From the NCBI GenBank assembly GCA_001972305.1, contig BDDD01000040.1:656926-720925 (forward strand): 64,000 nt of DNA, given 5' to 3'. Position 1 is the first letter of the stretch, and each line of letters opens with the position of its first letter. Below the pieces are notes generated by a model. It saw only the letters and a program-made list of their open reading frames with translations. It had not been told where the DNA came from and ran no database searches. The translations under genes and the position numbers were made by a program. Source of the stretch: Cephalotus follicularis (taxonomy: Eukaryota; Streptophyta; Magnoliopsida; Oxalidales; Cephalotaceae). Positions 11,076-22,617 of the stretch are shown here, in pieces.

Positions 11076-12070
11076 ACTGTCTGAGCCAAAATATTTGGCA
11101 GGTTGGTTAATATTCTCAATGTAGCCATAGCGGCTAATTTTTCAGGTAGATGACATCCCTGAAATGCAAAGTCCATACGGTTCCAGCAATCTATAGAAGA
11201 ATGGCATGGGAGATTGCATGTGTGGTATTGAGGACGGCTAGAATTATTGTCGAAATTGGAAGAGCCGGTTGAAGGCCTATTATTGGAGCCTTGTGTTGGC
11301 AAATTGGAAGTGGGAAAACCACCACAACCACGCCCACGGTTTTGATTACCACCAAGGGCTTGATTGCCACCTCCAAAGTTTTGATTGCCCTCTTGCCCAG
11401 AATTGTATTTGGAGGGGTGATTGGCCAAAAAGGCAGTAGGCAGATTAGAGTTTTCCTCATTAAAGCAAATCTCTTCACAAATAAGTAATGAGTGAAGCTC
11501 TTCAAGGGAAAGAGTAGAGGTGCGGGAACGAAGTCTTACCGAAGAGGAAAATTGACGGTAGGAAGGAGGAAGGCCATCAAAGACTCACAAAACCACATCA
11601 TCATCACTGATAGGAGATCCGTAGGCAGCAAACTAATCAGACAGTTCCTTGAATTATTGAAGGTACTCATGCATTGATTGACTCCCCTTCTTCACACGGC
11701 TGAGTTGTCGTCTTAAGGACAACACATGAGAGGGAGTTGCAGAAGCATATCTGCGGTTAAGAATGTCCCAAGCTTGCTTGGAGGAATCGATACCCACAAT
11801 CTATGGAAGGGCAGTTTTACTAAGTGTGGCATTGATCCAAGAAAGCAACATCTGATCCTTTTCATACCATGCTGAAAATGTTGAATTAATAGGTGCTGGA
11901 GGAGGAATAGAACCATTAATATAGTGCATCAACTTGTGGCCTCTAAGGATTGGCTCAAATAGTGATTTTTTATTATAACTCATCATAACTGCAATCCGTA
12001 ACCAGTGTTTGGTCTCAGTCAGAATTGATGGTGAGCGGGGTGAAATTTGAGAGAGAACCCCTGAGTGGAT
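11048..12070 (-). pseudogene. copia gag, Ale/Retrofit-like, frameshifted
   Basis: Segments in order: a start region near 12130; LRGHKLMHYINGSIPPP and FSAWYEKDQMLLSWINATLSK (11713-11986, two frames); a middle part at about 11500-11700; then a Gly/Asn-rich linker and a degenerate zinc knuckle, CNLPCHSSIDCWNRMDFAFQG (11048-11428). The knuckle His and Cys spacing is disturbed. At least two frameshifts and several stops are present. Confidence 0.8.
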
Positions 12071-12130
12071 AGAATTATGAGAATGGAAAGGGGGAGAGGA
12101 GATAGCCCGTGATTTCGTTGGTCCATGTCG

Positions 12131-13600
12131 TCGGAGAAGTCGCCGACGCTTGACCTGACCTAGAGAAAGGTGTGAGGAGAGATTAAAGGGAAAGTGAGAA
12201 TGGGATTGTGCGTAAAAAAATGAATGAAAAAATGTTTATAAGCGAGTAGGGTTTGGGCTTTGTTTGATTTAAGTAAATACGGGCTTTTGTTTGGGTTTAG
12301 ACCCAATTTAATTTGATTTAATAATTTTAGATTGGGCTTAATGATTTTGTTTTGAGCAGTTAGTTTTAATTCGTTTTCTCACCCATTTTATGTCTAAATG
12401 TTTTTTCTTTATTTCACACTAATTGTTATTGATCGTTTCATTGTTTTTGTTTTCTTATAGGTAAATTATAGTTAAAAATAACATTGTTTTATTTTAAATC
12501 ATCGATATCGTTAAGGAAACGTCAAAGAAGTAAATTCTTTTTTTTCCAACTTATTTGTGTGTGTAAATGTGAGTCTTGCATAAGATTGTTGATAAATTGC
12601 TTTTTGATATGCATAAAATAAAGTCATTGGTTTACTCATATGAAACACGTTAATTAAATAGATCCAACGACGAAATTTAGGGGTATTTATCGTGGTATTA
12701 CCTTTAAAATTCTTGAGATGACAGGCTTCTACGGATTTGAATGCATGTGACAAGAAAATTTTAGGAAGTTCCCAATATTAAACATACCAAAACAAAATAA
12801 AATTGAATAAATAATTTGTTGTGTTTCTTTATTGTAAATAATTTGTTTTATCTTTGTTTTTGTTAATAATTATTTAACTGAATATAATGACTAATGACAC
12901 ATAGTTGTGACTACCGTCACTGTGACGAGAGACACAGGGGTGTTAATACCTCCCCCTGATTAAATGAACCCCCGAACGTTTATCCTTCGTAATACAAACA
13001 TGTTTAAAATTTGTTAGAATTAATTAGGTATTCAATCGTACCTAAAATTGATTGGTGATAACTGCATTTTTTTAATTAAGCATATTTTCTCCTTGTTCAA
13101 CATCTCGCAAATCCTACGTCACGTAAGTCTTGTGCGTCCCCCAAACTAATACGTTGCGACAAAGAGTCACACCACCATCATCACCAAAAGCCTACCAACA
13201 CTACCCCAAACAGCTACCACAACATCGAACCCAAACCCACTCCACAAGCGGATGAAGGTAAAGGTGAAAAGAGATAATGTTGTAGGATATGTTGCGCATC
13301 AAGCAAATCATAGTCCATCTGTCAATTGCGCACCTCTACCTCCATTCTCTAGATCTGTTGTGGGTGCGCCCACAAACGGTGTGGTGCGGACCAGTGAGAG
13401 TAAGAGTGAGAGAGAGAGAGAGAGAGAACAAAGAGAGGGTTAGACAGAGACGAGTGGGAGTGAGAACAGAGTGGGAGAAAGTGCCAAGGGTAGTTTACGA
13501 AATAAAATAACAATTTTAATCAAAAGCTCACATGGAACATGTTGACTAACGAAACAATAGACAAAAGTTAAACAAGAGGGAGAATTTATTCTGTTATACA
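12131..13600. other. Non-coding stretch, no gene supported
   Basis: AT-rich sequence with short open frames that lack domain signal or codon structure. About 12900-12990 and 13100-13260 are more GC-rich and may be old repeat remnants, but no termini, PBS or coding block was recognised. A short (GA)n tract lies at about 13409-13428. Confidence 0.5.
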
Positions 13601-13674
13601 AAGAGCCTTGGACTAACCATACTCCAAATTAATATTTGGTAAATTAAATTACAATTGTGCTCGATTGAAATCAC

Positions 13675-14540
13675 TTTCATTTTTATAAATGAGCAAAAAT
13701 ACTTTTCAAATTAAGAAATTATGAGCATTTCAAAAAGTGTTTTTATCAATCACATGTTTATATATAGTATTTATAATTTTATGTTCATTTCAGTTATTTA
13801 AAATATCTACAGCAGTTTCAAAAATATATTTATCAAACACATATTTACTCCAGAGTGTTTTAAAAAGCACTTTTGACAAAAGCACTTTTACGAAATACAC
13901 AGCATTACCAAACAAACCCAAAGTTAGGGTGTCAAAACGTGACTTTTAAAACTTAATGCACTAAGGTTTGTTTTGGCAATGTTATGCATTACTGTGCTGT
14001 GCTGTGAAAAATTGTTGTGTTGTGTATTGTTGTACTATGCTATGCATCACTATGACTGAAACTGTTTAGTAAACTGACAAGTCATGGTGCTGTTTGAAAA
14101 TTATATCGGATAACTATTTAGTAAATATGTATTTGAAAGTGTTGTGAGAGTGTATAATTATTGAAATGGATAACAAATTATAATTGTTTTTTCTGATAAT
14201 TTTGGAGATATTTATCTATTAATTTGTAATTTCAATTAATAAAATTAATCAATAATATATAACATTATGATAATAATAAAATATTACCTTGATAAAGGAA
14301 TGTTAGTATTAGAATGTTTATTAATAAAAAATGTACGTATAATTATTGGGATATAAATTATCATTTGGAAATTAATACGAGGATAAAATTATCCAAACTA
14401 AAAATTTCATTAATCTTTGTTCGCAATTTTGTTTTTCTTTTGTGACAAATTTCAACCCATAACTATTGTGGATTACAACAGCTAATATTTTAGTTACCAA
14501 ATATCAAAATAGTGTATTACAATAGGAGTTGAAGCTCCTC
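13675..14540. repeat. MITE-like AT-rich repeats, head to head
   Basis: A terminal-like phrase GCATTACCAAACAAACCC (about 13904-13921) is followed some 45 bp later by an inverted counterpart GGTTTGTTTTGGCAATG (about 13966-13982). The left block has the AAGCACTTTT repeats common in plant hAT-type MITEs; the right one has GTGCTGTGCTGTG phrases. Outer termini and TSDs were not defined. The class assignment is inference. Confidence 0.4.
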
Positions 14541-14641
14541 CCTCATTGCCAAACTCAACCTAAATCACAAAGATTTTTGTATATTTTACCCTTTTTATTA
14601 TATATACGCTTGTTACTGAGAGTATAATTTATTTTGAGTAT

Positions 14642-14665
14642 TCTCTCTCTCCCTCTCTCTCTCTT

Positions 14666-14699
<34 letters not shown>
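14642..14699. repeat. Compound palindromic microsatellite (CT)n(TA)n(GA)n
   Basis: A run of CT-rich dinucleotides passes through (TA)n into (GA)n, so the two arms are mutually complementary and the tract can fold as one long hairpin. The open frame across it on the minus strand is repeat-driven and not a gene. Confidence 0.9.
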
Positions 14700-15960
14700 C
14701 ACACACGCGTTAAGCTTATCGAACGAACACGAACGAGCCACAATCGAATGGAGTCACGAGCTGTTCATGAATGACTAGCTTAGTTCGTTTGCAGCCCTAA
14801 TCTTTTGAAATATTAGCGTAGTCTCCCCTAACGTGCCACTTAATCATCTTATAGTTATTCAAATTTAGAGTGTATAATGTAGGCATGCCCAAATTAAGCT
14901 AGGTGTAGTTTTAATGAGAAGAAGTAACAAACAAGGATACTTAATAAGGAACTTACAATGGATATAGTTCTAGATAGAGTGCAATGAAGAAAGAAAATTC
15001 ATTTAGCAATCCCAACTAGCTTAGGATAGATGTATAGTTGTTATGGTTATTGTATTACTTATATAGTTGGGATGATCTCAGTCGATAATATCGTGTTGCG
15101 TCAAACACATAAATATTTTTCCTAGATGAATATATAATTTAGAGTATGCTTGACATTAAACAAGATTGCATATTTGTCACCTTATATCGAACTTATGATT
15201 TATCTTTTATAAATCCTATCGTTGAATTTGATGTTCAATCTATCCATATCACATTTATAAATTTTCAAGTCACTCAGATATTTATAATTATTTCATCGAA
15301 TAAACTGGTGAAAAACTATAACATGTTAAATTGTTATATGGGGGTAGTGGTTATCCTTGACATAGAACACAAGTTTCTGTGCTTGTTAACTAGTTTTTAT
15401 ACTTATATATGATATTTTAAGCATCCAACCGTTGGATTAAATGTTCTACTTATATAAAGCATGCATGTCAATTTTTAAGTTATTTTGATATCTCTAGATC
15501 ATTCATCGAATAAGCTATTCTTTTATATTTTTTTACACTAAATGAGAAAATTATAAGTTGTCTCTAGATGTTCTACTTATATTTTTTTACACTGAATGAG
15601 AAAATTATAAAACGATTGAATTTTTTAAGAAAAATGAAATAGTTTGAGATTTTTAATTAATTTGAAATTTGGTATACTAGATATATACATATAAAACATT
15701 TATTTCAACAGCTGGATTTTTGAAATATGATTCGTAGGTCAGATAATTAAAGTGAAAAAGAGCACAAGCTTGTGTCCTATGACAATGATTTTCCTTTTTC
15801 TCTTGTTATATATAGATGAAATAGTTAAAAAATTTCAATAAATTTGATAATTAACATTTATCTATATTATAACAAATTAGAAGATTAAGAATACTATTGC
15901 AAACAGTATTTACTACATATACTACATTATTAACTTATAGTTAATCTATATTATCACTAT
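14700..15960. other. AT-rich non-coding DNA
   Basis: No gene is supported. Two segments near 15200-15300 and 15420-15500 share diverged phrases (TTGAATTTGATGTTCAATC; TCAATTTTTAAGTTATTTTGATAT), and related phrases recur near 17340-17400. This suggests a dispersed repeat family of unknown type. Confidence 0.4.
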
Positions 15961-16260
15961 CCATGTCGTCTTGATTATCGGAATCATATTCCATCACTCA
16001 GTCCTCCTCATCCGTGTCAGAAACATCGTCTTCCCATTCATCTTCCTCGTATCCGTATTGTCATGGTCTGACGTAAGATCTCTTATTCGAACATTTGGAA
16101 GCAATACTACCTCCTCCCATTCCCCATCTCCTCGAAGGGAATCTTCACTTTTAGGTATTAAATCAGCTGCAAATGATCGTAGTGGACCGATGACGACATC
16201 TTCTTACAATGTTATATCCATACCCAAATTGTCGCCATCTTCCTATAGATATATGAAATA
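15950..16260 (-). pseudogene. Remnant encoding a highly acidic peptide, unidentified
   Basis: The minus strand reads GYEEDEWEDDVSDTDEED, a stop, then a further MEYDSDNQDDMDSDNID run. Upstream in a related frame are DLIPKSEDSLRGDGEWEEV and LPNVRIRDLTSD. The acidic composition and relatively GC-rich coding look stand out from AT-rich flanks. I do not recognise the family. It may be a fragment of a host gene or transposon C-terminus; at least one stop breaks it. Confidence 0.3.
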
Positions 16261-16949
16261 TGAATGATAAGTCCAATAACTATGGGTGGCATAAAACAAA
16301 AGTTGTATCCTATGTCAAGTTATATAACAATCTTTTATGCATGTCAATACACATAGCTTGCATGCATTGATACCATAATTATCATACCTCTATTTAACAA
16401 ATATAATATTTCTATTTGATGTTTTATTTATATAGATCATTATTGAAAATTTTCAAGATATAATTGATTATGTATAACTATTTTATCTACATATATCGTT
16501 GTTAAATAATTTTCTTATATACCGTAAAAGGGTAGTCGATTCACTTAAATATTTATAGATATCATATTAATTTGATATTTACATGAATGATATAAATAGA
16601 TAAAAAAATCAAATTTAAAGATTATATATAAAATATTAATAATAGATTTCATACAAGATAATTTTCAGTCATACTCATTGTGCAATGTTAGCGCACAAAA
16701 GCTATTCCATAAGTTATATAGTTTTCATATCCATGTTTTATTTTTTAAAATTATAATATATGGAGTTGATATACTTCATGTATATAAATATATATTTGCA
16801 ATCCATGTGTGTCCGTTATTTTCCTTGCGGGAATATTAGTCACGTAATGGAGGGCCTGTAAGATTGTATGCAAAGAAAGAGTTCCAAAGTAATCAAGAGT
16901 TTTTTATTATTTAAATTATAACAATCCTCTGGGAATTCGCCAACCAATC

Positions 16950-17143
16950 CTAATAAGAAGTCAGTTCCTCTGCTGTCTTTGGTGCAACCTTCTTTACTGT
17001 ACCAAAGATCAACCATTGAATCTGACTTATAAAAATAATAAAATAAAATAAAAGTTGAAAATAACCAGAACCAATGATTGGCCTTTGGTGCAACAGAAAA
17101 GATTGCACCAAAGGCAACAGAGGATATGACTCCTCATAATAAG
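16950..17143. repeat. Foldback MITE-like element
   Basis: Left arm about 16950-17018 and right arm about 17072-17143 are imperfect inverted repeats of about 70 bp. Shared blocks are CTAATAAG / CTTATTATG, TTCCTCTG / ATCCTCTG, CTTTGGTGCAA in both, and CCATTG / CAATGATTGG. The loop is A-rich. The repeat may extend outward with lower similarity. Long terminal inverted repeats suggest a MULE-like or foldback non-autonomous DNA transposon. Confidence 0.65.
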
Positions 17144-17464
17144 TTCAAAACTACTACAATCAAATTTAAAATAGTTCCAAATACTAAAGAGTTCTTTTTT
17201 TTTTCCTTCAGACCTTCACGTTAATTTAAAACTAACTAATTAATAAATAATATTTATCTGTACACTGACGTGTAAGAGCTCTTCTTATCCTATTTTATTT
17301 CATTGATACATGCTTATATGTCATAAATTCAATTCTTAAATTTCATGTTTTATCTATATAGATCATTTATATAATTTTTAAGTCAATTGGATATAAATAT
17401 TTTATTTATACATGTGATGCAAAAATCATTTCCTCAACAGTATCCTACGTGAAGGACTTTGATT

Positions 17465-17907
17465 TGTTGAGAGAACCGCTGAGATTTGCACGAGAAGAAA
17501 GTTTGATGGTAACTGTATTCCGCGCACAAGTAAGTAAACAACTCGTAGGTCCAGGAGGTTGATCTCCAAGGGACACTCCGACGCTCAAGTTAGACACTGC
17601 ACAAGAATTCTAAATGCTTTGGTATGTAAAAATGGATGACCTGGTTAATGTCGTTGATTCTAGTATTTATAGCCTTGGAATGTAACTGCTTAGCATGGAT
17701 TTCAGAGTTGAAATGTATCCCCTAAGGAAATGTCCGAGGATCTCAGGCATTTCCAATGATCTACACCAGATTTGGTGCTTACAGGCTATTATGTGCTATT
17801 CATTAAGCTGGTAACACCTGACCACGTGCTTGGGCCTCTGGAGGACATATGTCCCAATCGCCCGAAGACACGTGACAAAGTTTATGGATTGAATTTTACA
17901 TGTATCA
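17465..17907 (-). repeat. 3' LTR of Tat element A
   Basis: On the plus strand it runs TGTTGAGAG...CATGTATCA, about 443 bp. The reverse complement aligns in order with the LTR at 61878-62376: CACGTGTC, CACGTGGTC, CATTTCCTTAGGGG, GCAGTTACAT, CTATAAATAC / ATATAAATAC (TATA box) and CTCCTGGACCT. A purine-rich tract on the minus strand (ACCAGGGGGGCATATGA, about 17908-17922) abuts it and is the likely polypurine tract. No partner LTR of the same element remains for a TSD test. Confidence 0.8.
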
Positions 17908-18444
17908 TATGCCCCCCTGGTCTCCATTCTTTGGGCTTACCAGGGAATGTGGACCATATGTGGCCTGGTCTTCAAAAAGGCTTGCTGCCCATGGATAAGG
18001 AGGACTTAGTCCTTTGTTGGGCCTGACAACCTGGCCCTGGTTGGCCCATAAACACTACAAGACAAACGCTTCCTCCATTTATTATTTTTTGAATTAATGC
18101 TCATAATTACGCCGAAGTTGAAAGGTTTTGCACGCCTAACGCTTCAATGCCCGCGTATCACCTCTTAGTTTACCGCACCTGACTTGACAGGGCGATCTCC
18201 ACTATTGAGATCAAAAGAGATCTAAAAGTCCGGATGCATTCCCATACTCTTTAAATACCTCCTCTCTCTTGGGGAAAAATTTTACGCTCTCTTGCTTTCC
18301 AAAACCCTAGAACCTCTGTAAATCTCTTGCCTTTCTAACCTTCAAGCTCAACTTCGTCTTCATTTTCTTTTTTACCCAGATTTTAAGGTGAACAGTTTTC
18401 CTCAATTTCTTCTTATTTTTTGCTTGAGTAGTCTCAGGTTTTCC

Positions 18445-21400
18445 ATGTCCACTGCATCCTCATCTTCCTCTCTCTCTAAGTACGCCATGGCCAGGACCAA
18501 ACAAACCAGGAGGATCATCAAACATCCCGAGGACGTAGCCCGAGCGTCCGCGGGGGTCACCATTACGAGCGTCCCCTCAATATGGAGGTGGAGATGGAGG
18601 CCTCGGCTACCGGGGCTCCTAACGTCGCAGCAACAGAGGCTAGGGTCCAAATCTTCAGGACCCACTTTGACCAGACCAAGATACACCTGAAGAAGCTGGC
18701 TGAGTTAGTCAAAGAGTACTCTATCCCAGGCAGCATGGACCTTGAGATCCCAGTAGATCCCCAGATGGTTACAGAGAGCAGACCTGGCTATTTTGTGGTC
18801 TTCCAGGACGCTCTGGAGCATGGGTTGAGGCTTCCTCTGCATCCTTTTGCCATCACCATCCTCGGGTATTACCAGATTCACCCTTCAATGCTCCAAGCCC
18901 AGTCATAGGGATTCATCATGGGCTTCTTGGTGAGGTACCTCGAGGCGGGGGTGACAGCCACGGTGAACCTGTTCAAGGAGTTCCACATCTTGAATGTTGT
19001 TCACGAAAAAAGAATGTTTTAAAATTTATAGCTGCAAGTTCACGGATCATGTAGTAACGGGTCGAACGCAGGGAAACGTTAAACTGGTTGTAATTTATCC
19101 AACCTAGGGGAAGTATGCAAATTCAAGGTTTAATTATGAAAACTACTCCTAATTATGCAAAATAATTTAAATAATCAAAACAGGAAAGGAAGGCGTCGAT
19201 GATCAAAGACACTGGATTTAAAACACCGAGAAATAAATTATGCAATTTTAAAACTAATCAAAACAATGAATAAAAGTGAAGAAAAAATATATAATTAAAA
19301 AGCGGTTTTAGGGTATAGAAACTCACCATGGATTGTATTGAACAATTACATTTAATTGAATGATCATACCTTGATAACCAGCGACTGCTAGGTCTATACA
19401 GAGTGCGACGGTGATGACAAGACGTATGAGTAGACATGCTAGGTCTATATGAAGTACGGCAACGGTGGCAAGACGTATGAGTAGACATGCTAGGTCTATA
19501 CGAAGTGTGTTCGTTGTGACAAACCGTATGAGTAAACTCCATTGATTGAATTACGCACCCTTTATTTACAAACTTTCAACTTCACCGATAAGATATTTGT
19601 GGATTTTAATCAGATAGACAAAGTGTGTGTGGAGGCAGAAAAATTGAAGAACAAATCAAATATTCAAGGATTTTTATTGATAGAATTGAAACAATAACAA
19701 TCTAGGTTTTGTTTTAACCCAAAAACCTTTAAGAGGTTAGCTACTAAACATTGTAAAATAAAATTGATAAAGAAGAAAATATGGTTTCTACCAGCCTCTA
19801 CACACTGAATTTGGCCGGCCTTGCATTGTTTTTATACTACAAAACTGATCAAAAATAGAAATAAATCAATCCTAGTTACAAAATATGGCAAAAAATCTAA
19901 CTTTCTATTTCTGCTACAGAAGAAGACGTTGACGCCTTTGCTTGAAGGTCGACGCGTTTGCAAAGAATCACGTTTTGCTGAGATGCACATAATGAAAGAC
20001 ATCGATGATATTCAAAAGACATCGATGCGTTTAGGTCCAAAATCTACAGGTTGAAATTGCATAAAGACATCAATGCGATTAGTGAAAGACATTGATGTCT
20101 TTCTCATAGCATTTGAAGGTAGGCTGCAATCCTAGAAAGGACATCGATCCGCAACAAAAGATATTGATGCGTTTACCACAAACCCAGAAAAGACATCAAT
20201 CATCATGAAAGACATCGATGCATTTAACTCTATTTCTGCAGAATTTGTCAATTCTTCCATCTTTAATCTTTCAAGCTCCAATTTGCACAACTTTGGGTAG
20301 TATTCATGCATTTTGGCCCTTTTACTCTTGTACCTGAAAATCAACATAACACAACCAAAGTAATCTATTCAAAGCATAAAAATATCACAAATAAATCATT
20401 AAAAATAATACATTTTTATGCTAAACAAATGCCTCTCCTAAGAAGCGCGGCTTCTACTTCAAATCCCGTGCAAAGATGGTCAGGTTGTTGGCCGAGAACA
20501 CCAAGACGGTCAAAAACTGGAGGGAGAGATTTTTCATGGTCAAGAACCTCCCAGGCTTCATGCCCTATCCTTGGAGTGACACTTTGGATACGGTAGGCCT
20601 AAACCAGAGGATGACCTTGACCGCGACCGACAAGACTGATTTGGGGAAGCTTCTGGTTCTTGCTCCCGAGGAGGTGCTCGTGGTGGTCTCTAAGGTGTGC
20701 CTGCGGAGTCTTGGGATAAGCATGTCCCCAGACCGTAGGGTTAGCCTGGAACTGGATACAGAGGAGGTTCCCATGGGGGCTGAGAGAGGAAGAGACCAAG
20801 ATATCTGAGGTGAACTTGCATCCTCGGATACCGTTGAAGGGGATAGCCGTACTCTGCTTTCCTCTAGAGTCTTGTATTTCTTTTTGCTTCATTATCTGTT
20901 CTTGATGTGTTACTAACCACTTCCCTGTGATCTTTTGCAGAGATGACAAATCAAGAATCAACCATGGACGTTGTCAGGGCTGCCCGGGAGCAAGTCAGGG
21001 TGGCGAATCCTGAGGAGCAGATGCAAGAGGCCCTCAGGAAGAAAAAGGCCCTTGAGAGGAAAAAGGCCCTTCAAAAAACCACGGCTTGGGCGCAAAGGGG
21101 GGCAGCCAAGGTGTCTGCTAATAAGGCCAGGGCCGAGGAGCTTGCTCGGAAGTGCGCCAAGGAGACAAGGGCCTGGGCTGAGGAGGCCGAGGAGCGTTCT
21201 CGGAAGGTTACCGAGGAGGCAAGGGCCAATGTGATCGTGGAGGTGAGGACTTTGGAAACAAGGGCCAAGATTTCCCGGGGCAAGCGGCTTGCTATTGACC
21301 AGCTCGACCATCATTCGAAGAGGCAGAGGACAAAGGAAGAGGCTGCACCTCTGAACGAAACAACCGAGGAGGGCTCCCAGGACCCTGCCCTCACGTATCC

Positions 21401-22617
21401 CTCCAAGGAGCTGGAGAGGGTCAGCAAGATTCTCAAGGCCCTTGGTAGGTCAGGGGTGAGCTTGAAGACCCATTGAGCTGGGCAAGGCGGGTCTCTTTCC
21501 TTATGAGCTGGAAGTAAGGGAGGAGTGGGACTCTTGTCACCTTTGGACTCACCTCTTCCAAAGATTCTTCAGGGTTAGTAATCTTTTTCTTACCTTTTGC
21601 TATCCGTGAAACTTCAACTTCCCATTAACCTTGTATTCCTTTTTTCAGGGTATGGTGGATGCCCAGCTCTTGATGGAGAGGACTGATCAGGAGAGCGCTC
21701 TACTTGAGCAAATTGGGGCTGAAAATGCTGAGCTCAAGAGGTCGCAGGACGTGCTACGGGCTCAACTCGAGGATGTGATTGGGGTCCAGGAACATATTAC
21801 CGCAGAGAGAGACACAGCCCTTCAAGATCTGGCGAGGAAGAAAAAGTTGAGGCTGACAGCAGTCAACAGGGGCATCTCCCTTGATGAAGAGCTGAAGGCT
21901 TGCAATGATAAGCTGGAGAAGCTCCAAGAACTTGCGGATGCTCGGACCAGTGCTGCGGTGGAGAGAGCCATCCTTGACTTCAAGGCTTCCTCAGAGTTTC
22001 AAGATGTCCAGGACAGGGCTGTGGAGAACTTCAGAGCTTCCACGGAGTTTTAGGGTGCTATGACCAAGGTCGTGGACAATTTCAAGGCCTTTGAGGATTT
22101 TAACAAATAGGTCCTTAAGAAGTCCTTGGTCCTTTTTCGTTGAGGATTTTATTCCTACCGGAACATGGTTGAATATTTTCCTGAGATTCCGTTGGAGTCC
22201 ATCATTTACGGGCCTTCGGTGACTGAATATGACTTTTTTCCTGATGGGGTTGACGATGCCGAGGAGATAGCTTTTCGAGCCTTTGACGAGGAGCAGAGTC
22301 ATGTTCAGGAATCGGAGTGGCTGTCTGAAGGACGTGAGATGGTTCTCTTTACTGCACATATCGGGGAGCCCACCCTTGAGCCTTTGGACGTGGACCCTGT
22401 CTCCCGCATTGATGCTGAGGATCCAGCTTCTGAGCGTGTGGCCTCAGACGCTCCTGCGCCAAGGACTGAGGATACCCTACTTGAGCCTATGGCTAAGGAT
22501 CCTCCACATCTGCCTATTGATCAAAGAAATGATGATCCTCCTCCACCTTCAACGGAAGAAGATGCTCCACCACCACCTCCTGTTGTACATGACATCCCCA
22601 CAGGGGATGAAAACTAG
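18445..22617 (+). pseudogene. Antisense accessory gene of Tat element A (PF04195-type), with introns
   Basis: Runs rightward, against pol. The N-terminal region has in-frame ATGs at 18445 and 18487; the second has the stronger context (ACGCCATGGC) and would give MARTKQTRRIIKHPED. After a frameshift near 18575 comes the PF04195 'putative gypsy type transposon' signature, FQDALEHGLRLPLHPFAITILGYYQIHPSML, which continues after an inserted LTR as FYFKSRAKMVRLLAENTKTVKNWRERFFMVKN. Later parts are coiled-coil, Ala/Lys/Glu-rich (20943-21476; 21631-22053), ending in a Pro/acidic tail (22165-22617). Introns look GT-AG, with acceptors TTTTGCAG near 20940 and TTTTTTCAG near 21649. Stops and frameshifts make it a pseudogene. 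Function is unknown. Confidence 0.75.
18997..20427. repeat. Solo LTR inserted in the accessory gene
   Basis: The coding sequence stops matching at 18996 and resumes in frame at 20428. AATG at 18993-18996 and 20428-20431 is consistent with a short target duplication. The insert is 1431 bp and ends CTAAACA. It contains at 19920-20230 a run of GACATCGATG / GACGTCGACG-like palindromes, and at 19387-19539 a 51-bp tandem repeat of three units (starts near 19387, 19438 and 19489). The family is probably copia, by likeness to the palindrome-bearing LTRs; this is inference. Confidence 0.75.

Larger units (their letters stand above)
7641..12130 (-). mobile_element. Ty1/copia retrotransposon, Ale/Retrofit-like, fragmentary
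   Basis: Minus-strand order is gag (right), pre-integrase, integrase, gap caused by inserted LTRs, RT, RNase H (left). The gag has the Ale-like block in which a CCHC knuckle is followed by a DFAFQG-type motif. No PBS or complete LTR was found at the right edge, and the left LTR boundary is unclear. It differs from the neighbour at 1-5791 in gag type, so these are two separate elements. Confidence 0.8.

Noticed and set aside
14555-14743. Minus-strand ORF with SLSLSIYIYI
   Set aside because: Translation of the (CT)n(TA)n(GA)n microsatellite.
20943-21476. Ala/Lys/Glu-rich ORF as a stand-alone gene, and its antisense shadows
   Set aside because: The acceptor-like TTTTGCAG just upstream and the context make it an internal exon of the PF04195-type gene.
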